Made by a program: the position numbers and the translations under genes. From an uncultured Prevotellaceae bacterium (GTDB taxonomy: Bacteria; Bacteroidota; Bacteroidia; Bacteroidales; Bacteroidaceae): a stretch of DNA of 64,000 bases. The notes under the pieces are model-generated. The model saw only the letters and a program-made list of their open reading frames with translations. It had not been told where the DNA came from and did not search any database. The stretch is from NCBI GenBank assembly GCA_902786665.1, contig CADADN010000005.1:1-64000 (forward strand), given 5' to 3'. Below, one piece after another: positions 17,423 through 25,881 of this stretch. The stretch's first letter is position 1; the number at the start of each line of letters is the position of its first letter.

Positions 17423-18223
17423 TCAATTGAAGAGGTTGTTCAACCACTCCAAGAAGTGGTCTTTCCATTGTATGGCTTCCTCTGAGGTCTTATGTTCCGA
17501 AACGCCGAAGCCGTGTCCCCCGGTAGTGAAATGCTCATAACGATGTGGTATGTTATGAGCAGTAAGAGCCGAATCCAACAATTCTGCATTGTGATGATGC
17601 ACAACAGGGTCGTCGTCGCAATTCACCAAGAAGACAGGAGGACAGTTGGCAGGCACATGATGCTCCACAGAAAGAGAATCCATCAAATCGCTCCTCGGCC
17701 TTTCGCCCAACAAGCCACGCCGCGACCGCAAATGAGTGCACCCATGAGTCATGGAGACAACGGGATAGATGGGAGCCACAAACGATACGGAAGACCGATT
17801 CCCCGCCAACTGCTCTGCCGCATGCATCACCAAATGCCCTCCGGCGGAAAAGCCCATGAAGCCTATCCTGTCTTTCCTTATACCGTAATCGTCAGCATGT
17901 GCGCATATGCTGTCTAACGCATTGCTCAAATCAAGAAAGCCAAAAGGAAAGCGACGTCCTCTTATCCTTAAGTGAAAAGCAAAGGCTGCCCATCCGCCGT
18001 GACTGTATTCCAAGACGAAAGCAGCAATGCCATTCTGGCAAAGCCACCGTGCCACCTCATTCCCTTCCGTCTCCTTGTCAAGCCAAAAATAGCTTCCGCC
18101 CGGACAAACGATGACACCCACCCCCAAAGGATTCTCCTCCGGAATGAATGGTGTCATTTTTTGTGCCAGCAAACTGGAATTGAAAAACAGCATGCAAGCA
18201 AAGACCAAGGAACAAGCTTTCAC
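17423..18223 (-). CDS. Exported alpha/beta hydrolase (esterase)
   Basis: A 266-residue alpha/beta hydrolase with a signal peptide (1-20, ending LLAQ). The oxyanion region VIVCPGGSYFWLDKETEG, nucleophile motif GFSAGG, acid region NCDDDPVVHH and catalytic His in GGHGFG are all visible, as in BD-FAE/acetyl-xylan-esterase-like enzymes. Its ATG overlaps the stop of the BtrH-like gene by 4 bp. Located in the pigment operon, it may trim or transfer an ester of the pigment or its carrier lipid in the periplasm. A polysaccharide esterase role is less likely from context but cannot be excluded. Confidence 0.82.
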   Translation of the reverse strand: MKACSLVFACMLFFNSSLLAQKMTPFIPEENPLGVGVIVCPGGSYFWLDKETEGNEVARWLCQNGIAAFVLEYSHGGWAAFAFHLRIRGRRFPFGFLDLSNALDSICAHADDYGIRKDRIGFMGFSAGGHLVMHAAEQLAGNRSSVSFVAPIYPVVSMTHGCTHLRSRRGLLGERPRSDLMDSLSVEHHVPANCPPVFLVNCDDDPVVHHHNAELLDSALTAHNIPHRYEHFTTGGHGFGVSEHKTSEEAIQWKDHFLEWLNNLFN

Positions 18224-19254
18224 ATTGTATATCGATTGGCCACCTCTTTCAAGTCAAGAAAGAAAGAACGCTCATTTTCCCCAATTTGCTGAAGCAAATC
18301 ACCCAAATCGTCATAGGTGAATGTTTCTCCCTCCCGTTTCTTGTATATCCTTGATGCCTTATATGCGAATGCACGCCACATGTCGCCAATATCCGTAATG
18401 CGCTTTGAGAACTCGTTGAACTCAACAATCCCCGTCACGTCGGCGGCTTCCTGAAGGAAAGCGCCATACATGAAGCGGAACCCCGCTCCCCCGGTTCCTA
18501 TTTCCTCCAACATGCGTATGACCTGAGCAAGGTTGAGTTTCGCCCTGCGTTTCCCCCACTTCGTCTCCCATTTCCTTATGCTCCTCGACAAATAGAGGAT
18601 GCCGTTGGCTCCCACGTAAGGTATGAACCTGGGTTGGGAGACCATGTTGCGACAAGCCTTGAGGATAGACTTGAGAATCAGCGGTTTGAGATCAGGCAAC
18701 TGTTTTGGCATGGCCTTTATCCAATACATCTGTCCCAAGAGCGGATATGCGCCACCTTTGGCAAAACGCACCTTTTCCAGATCTTTACGACTGATAGTGA
18801 CCATCTGGGTGGCATTGGCATCGATAACCGAATATTCTTCGGTCTGCTCGTCCTTCCCGACGATACATATGTTATGTCCATTGAAATGGAAGCGATACTC
18901 TATCGGCATATATGGCAAATAATACATGCCGACAACGCAGCCTACAGGTTTCCGATATTCCAAAAGGACCCTGTCCATGTCACGCATGGCGTGTTCTTGG
19001 TTGAGATATCGTCGCCCTGCCGTCTTGATTCCCAGTATTTTTGTGACACGCCTGAAAAGTACGCCGGGGAAAGTGCGGAATGAAGTGACCGGCATTCCCG
19101 ACATTTTCACAAAAGGGAGATGTGTGAAAAAAATGCCGCTTGCCAGTCCGAAAATCATCGGCTCAGACAAATTGACTCCTTCAAATCGGAGCATCGTCGC
19201 AATGGCTCCATTCTCGCAGTGAGCTGCCGGCCGATGTGTCAAGTCCAATTGCAT
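18220..19254 (-). CDS. BtrH-like acyltransferase (BtrH N-terminal plus DUF4872)
   Basis: A 344-residue protein of the BtrH family. BtrH in butirosin biosynthesis moves an acyl group from an ACP to an amine. Cys13 in HRPAAHCENGA and His in FNGHNICIV form the papain-like dyad of the N-terminal domain; the C-terminal half matches DUF4872 (GTGGAGFRFMYGAFLQEAA). Members occur in many Bacteroidetes aryl polyene clusters. It probably takes the finished acyl chain from an ACP of the cluster and passes it to an acceptor. It is translationally coupled to the esterase gene downstream. Confidence 0.82.
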   Translation of the reverse strand: MQLDLTHRPAAHCENGAIATMLRFEGVNLSEPMIFGLASGIFFTHLPFVKMSGMPVTSFRTFPGVLFRRVTKILGIKTAGRRYLNQEHAMRDMDRVLLEYRKPVGCVVGMYYLPYMPIEYRFHFNGHNICIVGKDEQTEEYSVIDANATQMVTISRKDLEKVRFAKGGAYPLLGQMYWIKAMPKQLPDLKPLILKSILKACRNMVSQPRFIPYVGANGILYLSRSIRKWETKWGKRRAKLNLAQVIRMLEEIGTGGAGFRFMYGAFLQEAADVTGIVEFNEFSKRITDIGDMWRAFAYKASRIYKKREGETFTYDDLGDLLQQIGENERSFFLDLKEVANRYTM

Positions 19255-19255
19255 A

Positions 19256-19657
19256 TTATTCAGGAATGCTCGTCAATTCATCAACCGTTATGCGTAGGAC
19301 ATCGGCATATTTGCCCAACACCTCTTTGTCCAAATTGGCAAAGACCTTGGGATTGAAGTGCTTGCGAATGGTACGCTTGGAAAATCCCGAATAGGTGGAC
19401 AACAAATCAATGTCCATGAGATTCTTGGCAGCATGATACTCCAACGGGCTTGTCTCCCCCATTCTTATACGCTCCAATATTTCCTCACACTCCTCGTCTA
19501 TCGCATCCAAAGTGATTTCCAAAGCCTCATTCTTCGGGCTCCAGCCATCACTCTCTACCATTTTGTATCTACCCTGCTCATCGACTGCATATTCCTGATC
19601 GCGAATCACAACGCCCTTGAAATATTTCAAGTCTTGAGGAACTTCTTCTACTTTCAT
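19256..19657 (-). CDS. Small conserved cluster protein with HTH-like region
   Basis: A 133-residue soluble protein of unknown function. The first 45 residues resemble a small beta-rich cap (YFKGVVIRDQEYAVDEQGRYKMV). Residues about 82-130 (LLSTYSGFSKRTIRKHF...KYADVLRITVDEL) look like an XRE-type helix-turn-helix. It lies 1 bp after the BtrH-like start region and 58 bp after the ketosynthase stop. It could be a local DNA-binding regulator, but Cro-like folds also serve as protein adaptors. No signal peptide. Confidence 0.6.
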   Translation of the reverse strand: MKVEEVPQDLKYFKGVVIRDQEYAVDEQGRYKMVESDGWSPKNEALEITLDAIDEECEEILERIRMGETSPLEYHAAKNLMDIDLLSTYSGFSKRTIRKHFNPKVFANLDKEVLGKYADVLRITVDELTSIPE

Positions 19658-19715
19658 AAGCTAAAAGACAAAAATCACCTCGACGCAATTCATTGCACCC
19701 ACCTTCTGCAAATCA

Positions 19716-20852
19716 TCAACAGACGGTAAACATGGCATAGCAATAGGAGAAGCGTGCACTCTCTGGTATCATCATCAATATCTTCTGGCCTTTCTTCAGT
19801 CGTCCAGAGTCCATCAGCTCCTCAATCATGGCAAAAGCCGTGGCTGATGCCAGATTGCCTAAATACGGCAGATTGACAAACCATCTTTCTTCAGGAATGA
19901 AGAATCCCTTTTCCTTGGAATCCTTCAATATCAAATCCTTGAAGAACATCGACGAGAGATGAGGAAGGAACCAATCCACGTCCTCGGGTTTGAAATGATA
20001 TTTTTCGACCAATTGCAAGAGATAATCCACTCCCAACGGAACGATGTTCTCGGAAAGCAACCTGGTGTCCTGCTTTAGTGCGAAGAGAGACTTGGTGAGC
20101 CATTCATCCGCCGGGAACGACGCCCAACCTTTGAACTCGCCATCCTCGTCTTTCTCACCTCCGGAATACATGCAAGTCTCCTTGGTGTTGGCAAACGAGG
20201 TGATTTCCACCCAATCCACCTTCAAGGACAATCCATCCTCCTTGGGTTTGTTTTGAAGCAAAAGGGCATAAGCGCCATCCGACAACATCCATCTGAGGAA
20301 CTCCTTCTGGAAAGCCAACATAGGTTGTTTTTCCAATTTTGACAATTCCTCCGACTCTTTCTGGAAATAGCTTGCCCTCATCCAAGCTGACATTCTTTCA
20401 GAAGCCGAAGCCACGGCATTTTTCGACATGCCAAGTTCAACGGCCATGCATGCGTATTTCAAAGCATCGACACCCGTGCAGCAAGAGCCCGAAAAAGACA
20501 CCACTTCAATGTTTTTATCCCCTCCTATGGCTCCATGTACCATAGAGCCATGCGATGGCATGATTTGCTCAGGAGAGGCCGTGCCACAAGCCAACAGGTC
20601 GATGTCGTCGATGGTAAGATGCTCATCAAACAGTGCGTTTATGGCATTTGCCGCCATTTGCACGTTGGTATGTGTCACATTTCCCTCCTTATCCAGCGCA
20701 TAATACCTTTGTTTGATTCCATTTCGTGCGAGCACGATTCTTCTTGCCCTTGATGGCTTTCCATCAATCATACCAAGAAATTGCTCCATATCTTCATTCG
20801 AGACCGGATCGTTCGGAAGGTATTTCGCCGCTTTTGTTATAAATACATTCAT
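19716..20852 (-). CDS. darB: DarB-like ketosynthase III (dialkylresorcinol synthesis)
   Basis: A 378-residue thiolase-fold enzyme of the FabH/KAS III class. The start is set at MNVFITKAAKYLP; the 14 codons before it are not family-like. The active cysteine is Cys124/125 in SGSCCTGVDAL, the histidine is in LPHLSS and the asparagine in GNLASATAF, the KAS III triad. In flexirubin clusters DarB condenses two beta-keto chains with DarA to give a 2,5-dialkylresorcinol. The darA-like gene lies directly upstream, separated only by a 262-bp inverted-repeat element, which strongly supports this assignment. Confidence 0.85.
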   Translation of the reverse strand: MNVFITKAAKYLPNDPVSNEDMEQFLGMIDGKPSRARRIVLARNGIKQRYYALDKEGNVTHTNVQMAANAINALFDEHLTIDDIDLLACGTASPEQIMPSHGSMVHGAIGGDKNIEVVSFSGSCCTGVDALKYACMAVELGMSKNAVASASERMSAWMRASYFQKESEELSKLEKQPMLAFQKEFLRWMLSDGAYALLLQNKPKEDGLSLKVDWVEITSFANTKETCMYSGGEKDEDGEFKGWASFPADEWLTKSLFALKQDTRLLSENIVPLGVDYLLQLVEKYHFKPEDVDWFLPHLSSMFFKDLILKDSKEKGFFIPEERWFVNLPYLGNLASATAFAMIEELMDSGRLKKGQKILMMIPESARFSYCYAMFTVC

Positions 20853-20879
20853 CTTTGTTTTCTTATATGTTGTTTTTGT

Positions 20880-21141
20880 TAAGTAGGTATTCAAAATTAT
20901 CTATATATATCCTATTTGTAGGTGCAGGTAGTCTTTTATGTCTCTTTGGCGCATATTTTCCTCTCATCCTCAGTCACTTAGCCCGCTATGCTCCACTGGA
21001 TTGCATCCTACAATTCTTTCGCTCTGCATAGTTCATGCAAGCATGACTCTGCTCTCGCTTAATCGAATTGTTCGTCTGAAAGCAAAATCTGCATCCAAAT
21101 AGATCATAAAATACTATTATCTAATTTTGAACACCTACTTA
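20880..21141. mobile_element. MITE-like element between darA and darB
   Basis: The ends are inverted copies of TAAGTAGGT(A/G)TTCAAAATTA, matching at 19 of 20 positions. The 8-bp sequence GTTTTTGT lies directly outside both ends (20872-20879 and 21142-21149) as a target-site duplication. The 262-bp interior has no coding potential. It sits between two genes that should be tightly coupled, so the insertion is probably recent or carries its own readthrough or promoter activity. The parent transposase family is not identified. Confidence 0.8.
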
Positions 21142-21152
21142 GTTTTTGTTTT

Positions 21153-22079
21153 TTACAGATGGCAATCATTCCACTTGTTCCTACTGACATGACGCAAAGG
21201 ATAGGTCAAATTGAAGAACAATTGAGCAAAGGGCGACAAGACAAAAAGGACAGTCATGAGATAGATGTAGAACAAATTGACACGGAAACGCCTGCGTCGA
21301 TCACCAACATCACCCTTCTTACGAATGAATTTTGCCCATAAGCCAAACATCTTGTGCCCGATTTTTTCCAAGAAGAGCACTGACGGCTTATAATCAATGG
21401 CACCGATGTCCAACAGACGATCCTGCATGCCATCAAGGTCTTTCTTTTGCAAGGATTCCATGACAACCTCTCCAAACCGTGAAGCTTCCTCAAGGTCTTT
21501 ATCAGATATTCCCGCCTGTGGCAGAACCGCTGTCGCATTCTTTTTGCCATACACCAACCAACGGATGATAGTTACCACGCTGACCAAATTCATAGTTTTG
21601 TCTTGGAGGACTATATGCCCCACCAACCGTGCTTGTGCATCTTTCACATATTGCTTGATTCTTCCAGTTGTCATCAGCCACATGTTCCTGCAAGCGTTGA
21701 CAAACACAACCGGCCTGCCTTTGAGGTAGTCCTTGATTGCCTCATCACTGAAGAACGCCTGCAGGGGTTGTGATGGAGACAGGAACCATGATTGTCCGAC
21801 AACCAGCACCAAGTCGGCATCATTGATGTCAGAAAAATCCATTGGTTCGATACCTGAAAGCGGGATGCCAAGCCTTGTTTCCGGGAAGACGTCGAAGAAC
21901 TCATCCTTGCTCCAAGGAAATGGATACTGCCGTTGAGTAACTATCTCCTTGTAAACGACCCGGACATCATCCCCTGACCTGTCACCAGATTTCTCCAACG
22001 GCTTGCAGATGTTTCTTGCAGCCTTCAAAGCTTGTCCGCTTTGTGAATAGTAGAATACCGCTATTTTCATATTCATCAA
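21153..22079 (-). CDS. darA: DarA-like dialkylresorcinol condensing enzyme
   Basis: A 308-residue protein of the DarA family. The N-terminal flavodoxin-like fold begins KIAVFYYSQSGQALKAA and continues with VVGQSWFLSPSQPLQAF and VVFVNACRNMWLMT; the C-terminus has a basic region and a hydrophobic helix (VNLFYIYLMTVLFVLSPFAQLFF, about 270-292), so it is probably membrane-attached. DarA works with the ketosynthase DarB to close and aromatise the resorcinol ring. Its ATG overlaps the flavoenzyme stop by 4 bp. The match rests on the family's N-terminal motif, its length and its neighbour; the cyclisation residues are not known to me. Confidence 0.82.
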   Translation of the reverse strand: MMNMKIAVFYYSQSGQALKAARNICKPLEKSGDRSGDDVRVVYKEIVTQRQYPFPWSKDEFFDVFPETRLGIPLSGIEPMDFSDINDADLVLVVGQSWFLSPSQPLQAFFSDEAIKDYLKGRPVVFVNACRNMWLMTTGRIKQYVKDAQARLVGHIVLQDKTMNLVSVVTIIRWLVYGKKNATAVLPQAGISDKDLEEASRFGEVVMESLQKKDLDGMQDRLLDIGAIDYKPSVLFLEKIGHKMFGLWAKFIRKKGDVGDRRRRFRVNLFYIYLMTVLFVLSPFAQLFFNLTYPLRHVSRNKWNDCHL

Positions 22080-23575
22080 TCATATTGTCTCAATTGCGAG
22101 ATAATGTCACAATTTTTCAAAACTTCAGAGCAAGTCACCAAACTACCTGCGAGTACTCCAAGCATGCCATGCATGGTAATGCTTTGCCCTGTCAACAACA
22201 GGTTAGGAATATTTGTCCTTGGGGAGATTCTTCCTGCCCCCACGCAGTTCACATCCTTTGCCACACCATACATGGAACCTTCAGGCGTTCCCGTATAATC
22301 AAGGTATGTCAACGGAGTAGACGTATAGTATTGCTCAATGTTCTCACTTATGCCCGGCACCTCTTCACTCAATGCCCCAATCACCTTCTCGGCTTTTCTT
22401 CTCTTGAAATCCTCGTAACTTTCGCCCCGCTGCCCGACATGGGTTCCAAGCCATGGTTTCATCTCATCAAAACTCATATAAGTAATGATTTCTCCCGCTT
22501 GGGCATAGGCAGGGTTTTCCTCGTGGCAGAAATGCATGTAAAGCAAGTATTTCGGCCATGAGTCTTGATCATAATTCTCACAACCCCATATGGAATCACC
22601 ACGGAAATAGTAGAGATTGCTATCCATATACCTCACTGTGTTCTTCCGGAATTTCAAATATACCGTGAACGCCGCCATGGTGTTTCTTGCATTTTCCAAG
22701 CGATACCTATAGGCAGGTCGTAGCAAACGGCTTTCTACGAGTCGCATTGTCAACTTCGGATGAATGGAGCTTATGACGAGATCGGCAGGAAAACATTCAT
22801 CATCTGAAGTGATGACAGCCGTGGCATGTGTGTCATCGCACTTTATTTTTTCTGCCTTATGCCGCACCAGCACCTTGCCTCCAAGACCTTTTATGACATC
22901 AACCATGGATTTGGCAATCAGACTGCTTCCACCTATGATGCGAAAGGCGCTTTGGTTGTAGAAGTCAAAAATCAATGCATGTGTGGAGAAGGGAGTATGG
23001 TTCTCCTCTCCAGCATAGAGAGGCAATATTCCTGCAAGGACCTGCCGGAGCAAAGGCTCTTCCACCAAGCTGCCAATCACTTCATTGACACTTCTCCTCT
23101 GGTATTCAGCTTGGATGTTGAGGTCAACATTCTTATTGAGCGAATGTATGGCAGATGAGGATGCGACAGTCTTTATCAAACCGAAATAGCGGGCCAGTTC
23201 GTCACGCCGGCGTGGGAAGTGCTCTGCAAGCGTGTCGATGAAGTTGTCCCGCCCGTTGGCGAACCGGAAACGCCCGCCTTGGAAGGAGACGACATCATAG
23301 CCCATGGGGTCGAGTCGTGCGAGTCTGAAGCCATCGCTCACCCCCAAGAATTTCAGGATGGCATGAAGTGTCTGCCCCGAATCGGCACTACCAATGTAAT
23401 GCATGCCGGTTTCAAAGATGGTGTCGCCTCTTCGGAAGCACTGCAAGCATCCCCCAAACTGCTCCCCTTGCTCGAGAACAGTCACCTCGTAATCATTCTT
23501 TGCGAGGATGCACCCGCAGGCCAGTCCTCCCAATCCGCTACCTATGATTACGCATTTTTTCATTTCTTTTCCCAA
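22076..23575 (-). CDS. Phytoene-desaturase/CrtISO-like FAD oxidoreductase
   Basis: A 499-residue FAD/NAD(P)-binding oxidoreductase. The dinucleotide motif VIIGSGLGGLACGCILAKNDYEVTVLEQ (residues 8-35) and the C-terminal flavin motif NLLLTGQSITMHGMLGVLAGSL are typical of carotenoid desaturases, carotenoid isomerases and retinol saturases. In the pigment operon it should act on the conjugated polyene, by desaturation or isomerisation. The start overlaps the acyltransferase gene by 38 bp; Met5 (23563) is an equally good start. The C-terminal half overlaps the darA start by 4 bp, indicating translational coupling. Confidence 0.85.
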   Translation of the reverse strand: MGKEMKKCVIIGSGLGGLACGCILAKNDYEVTVLEQGEQFGGCLQCFRRGDTIFETGMHYIGSADSGQTLHAILKFLGVSDGFRLARLDPMGYDVVSFQGGRFRFANGRDNFIDTLAEHFPRRRDELARYFGLIKTVASSSAIHSLNKNVDLNIQAEYQRRSVNEVIGSLVEEPLLRQVLAGILPLYAGEENHTPFSTHALIFDFYNQSAFRIIGGSSLIAKSMVDVIKGLGGKVLVRHKAEKIKCDDTHATAVITSDDECFPADLVISSIHPKLTMRLVESRLLRPAYRYRLENARNTMAAFTVYLKFRKNTVRYMDSNLYYFRGDSIWGCENYDQDSWPKYLLYMHFCHEENPAYAQAGEIITYMSFDEMKPWLGTHVGQRGESYEDFKRRKAEKVIGALSEEVPGISENIEQYYTSTPLTYLDYTGTPEGSMYGVAKDVNCVGAGRISPRTNIPNLLLTGQSITMHGMLGVLAGSLVTCSEVLKNCDIISQLRQYD

Positions 23576-24296
23576 TGTAAATGCCCCGCATTTGCTTAGT
23601 CATCACCCTGTAGTCCACCTCTGAAGAGACGTCTTGGCGACGAATACGTGGCAACACCTCCAACGACATTTCACCCGGATGCAGGTGGAAAGACTTTTTA
23701 GGCAACACTTCTCCAAAGCCATCGATAAATACCGGTACGATATCCAAGCCGATTTTTTCAGCCAGGTAGAACGCCCCACGGTGAAATCTCTGGATATGAC
23801 AATCTTCCGAACGAGTCCCCTCTGGGAAAATCATTACGGAGTATCCTTCCTTCACCTTGTCGGTAATCTTCTTCACCATTTGTTCAGTATCCGAGATAGG
23901 AAAGAAATCAGCATATCTGATGACAATGCCGTAAAAAGGATTATGCCACACCCAGTTCTTTGTGAGAATGATAAGATTCGGGGTGAGCATCATGATGGCC
24001 ATGAGGTCAAGATGCGACTGATGGTTGGATATGATAAGTGACGGTTGTCCAAAACTCTCTCCATGCGGATTGTCATACTTGAAAGTGGTACCAGGCACAT
24101 GGTTGATGACAAAACGGGCTTTCTTTTGAAGTATGCGATGATATTTTTTCTTATGTTCTTCGGTCGCTCCACAAACGGTGATGAGGAAAAATCCCCTTAC
24201 CGTCATATCTATTGCCAAGAAGATGAAATAACAAAACGAGAAAAGAGTGTATGCAGTTTGCCTGACGATATAAAACAGTCGCCTCATGTCCATCAT
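23538..24296 (-). CDS. 1-acylglycerol-3-phosphate acyltransferase family (PlsC-like)
   Basis: A 252-residue membrane acyltransferase. An N-terminal hydrophobic region (TLFSFCYFIFLAIDMTVRGFFLITV) precedes the catalytic block IISNHQSHLDL (HX4D) and the phosphate-binding block IFPEGTRSE, both canonical. It is one of three PlsC-type domains in the operon (the others are in the exporter fusion and at 12393-13547). In aryl polyene clusters such enzymes are thought to attach the polyene to a lipid or to glycerol. It overlaps the glycosyltransferase gene by 4 bp. Confidence 0.87.
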   Translation of the reverse strand: MMDMRRLFYIVRQTAYTLFSFCYFIFLAIDMTVRGFFLITVCGATEEHKKKYHRILQKKARFVINHVPGTTFKYDNPHGESFGQPSLIISNHQSHLDLMAIMMLTPNLIILTKNWVWHNPFYGIVIRYADFFPISDTEQMVKKITDKVKEGYSVMIFPEGTRSEDCHIQRFHRGAFYLAEKIGLDIVPVFIDGFGEVLPKKSFHLHPGEMSLEVLPRIRRQDVSSEVDYRVMTKQMRGIYIGKRNEKMRNHR

Positions 24297-25039
24297 CTCG
24301 TTATTTTCCTAAGCAAGAGCCTGGGATAGCCGTAGAAAAGGGCTCCGAGGCACAATATCGTATTGAGGATGCTTATACGCACAAAGTCATAGACTGGTCG
24401 GAAATGACTGACCCTTTCGTCGGCAGGAGGATAATACACTCTTACTGGCACGGAGACAATCCTCACGCCTGCCCAGGCTGCAAAAACCAGCAATTCCAAT
24501 TCCGCCTCATATCTTGACGTGATGAGACGTAGCCATCTCAGCGATGCCAATGCATAGAGTCGATAGCCACTCTGCGTGTCGGGCAAGTTGATGCTTGTCT
24601 GAAGCCGGAACCAGAAGTTGGAAAAGCGGTTGGCAAAGGTGTTTTGCCTTGGCATGTTCTTCTCTGTCAGATTACGGGAACCGACGATGATAGCTTCGCT
24701 GCATTTGTTCATTTCATTGATGAATAGCGGAATATCCTCAGCAAAATGCTGCCCGTCGGCATCAATGGTGATGGAGTGGGTGAAGCCCATTTCCTTCGCT
24801 TTTCTGAACCCTTCCAAAAGGGCATGTCCTTTTCCTTGGTTCTTCCCGTATGCCACCACGGTCACCGACTGTGACATTTGTTGCAGGATATCGGATGTCG
24901 CATCGGTGCTGCCGTCATTGACTACGATGACATGGTTGCAATATCGGCGCACATCCTCTATCACCTGTCTTATGGTTTCCGCATTGTTATACGTTGGAAT
25001 GATGACGCACAACCTATGTGTATGATTGTCGGCATTCAT
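24293..25039 (-). CDS. Glycosyltransferase family 2
   Basis: A 248-residue GT2 enzyme resembling dolichol-phosphate-mannose synthases. The nucleotide-sugar region VIIPTYNNAETIRQVIEDV, VNDGSTDAT and the metal motif TIDADGQH (DxD) are present, followed by SGYRLYALASLRWL and a C-terminal hydrophobic stretch. Glycosyltransferases of this type recur in aryl polyene clusters and probably add a sugar to the polyene or its lipid anchor. It begins immediately after the dehydratase stop with no gap and overlaps the acyltransferase by 4 bp. Confidence 0.87.
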   Translation of the reverse strand: MNADNHTHRLCVIIPTYNNAETIRQVIEDVRRYCNHVIVVNDGSTDATSDILQQMSQSVTVVAYGKNQGKGHALLEGFRKAKEMGFTHSITIDADGQHFAEDIPLFINEMNKCSEAIIVGSRNLTEKNMPRQNTFANRFSNFWFRLQTSINLPDTQSGYRLYALASLRWLRLITSRYEAELELLVFAAWAGVRIVSVPVRVYYPPADERVSHFRPVYDFVRISILNTILCLGALFYGYPRLLLRKITR

Positions 25040-25405
25040 TTATCGAACCTGATAACGCATGGACATTTTCACATATTGTGTCTTATCATTCTCCACGCTG
25101 ACGCTGACCGAGAGACGGTCGTCATCAAAGACAATCTTTGAGAACACGAACGTGGCTTCCTCCTCCGGTCCCATTCTTTCTCGGAACTTGATGTTGACAG
25201 CGGTGTCGAGAACGAATTGCCTTTTGAAGAATTCAGCGAGGATTTCCGATACCATCTGCACCATGCACACCCCGGGTGTGACGGGAAAGTTGGGGAAATG
25301 CACCTTGTAGATAAAGTGCCGAGGGTTCATCCTCACCTTGCATCTACATTGCTCCTCGCCCTGCTCCATGGCAACGATATGGTAGAAGTCGTCTTTCAGT
25401 TTCAT
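25040..25405 (-). CDS. FabZ/ApeI-like hot-dog dehydratase with Glu-to-Gln change
   Basis: A 121-residue single hot-dog domain. The central helix motif HFPNFPVTPGVCMVQMVSEI matches FabZ-type dehydratases (HFPxxPVxPGVLxVE), keeping the catalytic His but with Gln where the catalytic Glu is expected. In aryl polyene systems two different hot-dog dehydratases act as a pair, so a partner (the one at 32041-32487) may supply what this one lacks. It would remove water from the 3-hydroxyacyl-ACP made by the ketoreductase. The flanking overlaps of 4 bp and 0 bp place it firmly in the operon. Confidence 0.8.
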   Translation of the reverse strand: MKLKDDFYHIVAMEQGEEQCRCKVRMNPRHFIYKVHFPNFPVTPGVCMVQMVSEILAEFFKRQFVLDTAVNIKFRERMGPEEEATFVFSKIVFDDDRLSVSVSVENDKTQYVKMSMRYQVR

Positions 25406-25881
25406 TTTTCGACCTGCATGGGAGAGAACGTATAATTGATTTTGTATCTCTCGTTACTTACTATGATATCACCGTTTGGCATGACAGTCAGTTTCCTTTT
25501 CTTCTTCACTACATTCCTTCCTTGGTCATAGTAGGACAAGAAAAAAGAGAAATCACCCCTAAGCACCTTCCTGATATACCACTTGTCAAGCGGCCCTATC
25601 ACATTGAGCACCTTTGCCTTTCCATCGGAATACGTGAAATCAAAGGATTTCACGCCAAACTCGCTGACTACAGTACCTATGATTTCATTGTCACTTGTCA
25701 CATTCATCACACAGATGGCAGTCATCTCACGCCCCCTGATTTGCATCAGCAACTGATACTCCTTGGTGACCGTGTCTCCTTCTGCCGTCAGCTTTTGTCC
25801 CGCCTCGGATGCACCGATAGCCGAACAAGGACAAAGAGACAAGAGCAGGAAAAAACTAGTTAGTATTGAAAAGGCTCTCAT
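25402..25881 (-). CDS. Exported LolB/DUF3261-like protein of the pigment cluster
   Basis: A 159-residue exported protein with a signal peptide (1-24). The rest is beta-rich (KEYQLLMQIRGREMTAICVMNVTSDNEIIGTVVSEFGVKSFDFTYSDGKAKVLNV) and ends in KYKINYTFS-like strands, resembling the half-barrel of LolB or DUF3261 proteins. Aryl polyene clusters of Proteobacteria have a DUF3261 lipoprotein beside a LolA-like carrier, and this gene overlaps the LolA-like gene by 26 bp. I infer it accepts the pigment-lipid from the carrier at the outer membrane. A lipobox is not certain, although Cys residues (LCPC) lie near the signal end. Confidence 0.65.
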   Translation of the reverse strand: MRAFSILTSFFLLLSLCPCSAIGASEAGQKLTAEGDTVTKEYQLLMQIRGREMTAICVMNVTSDNEIIGTVVSEFGVKSFDFTYSDGKAKVLNVIGPLDKWYIRKVLRGDFSFFLSYYDQGRNVVKKKRKLTVMPNGDIIVSNERYKINYTFSPMQVEK

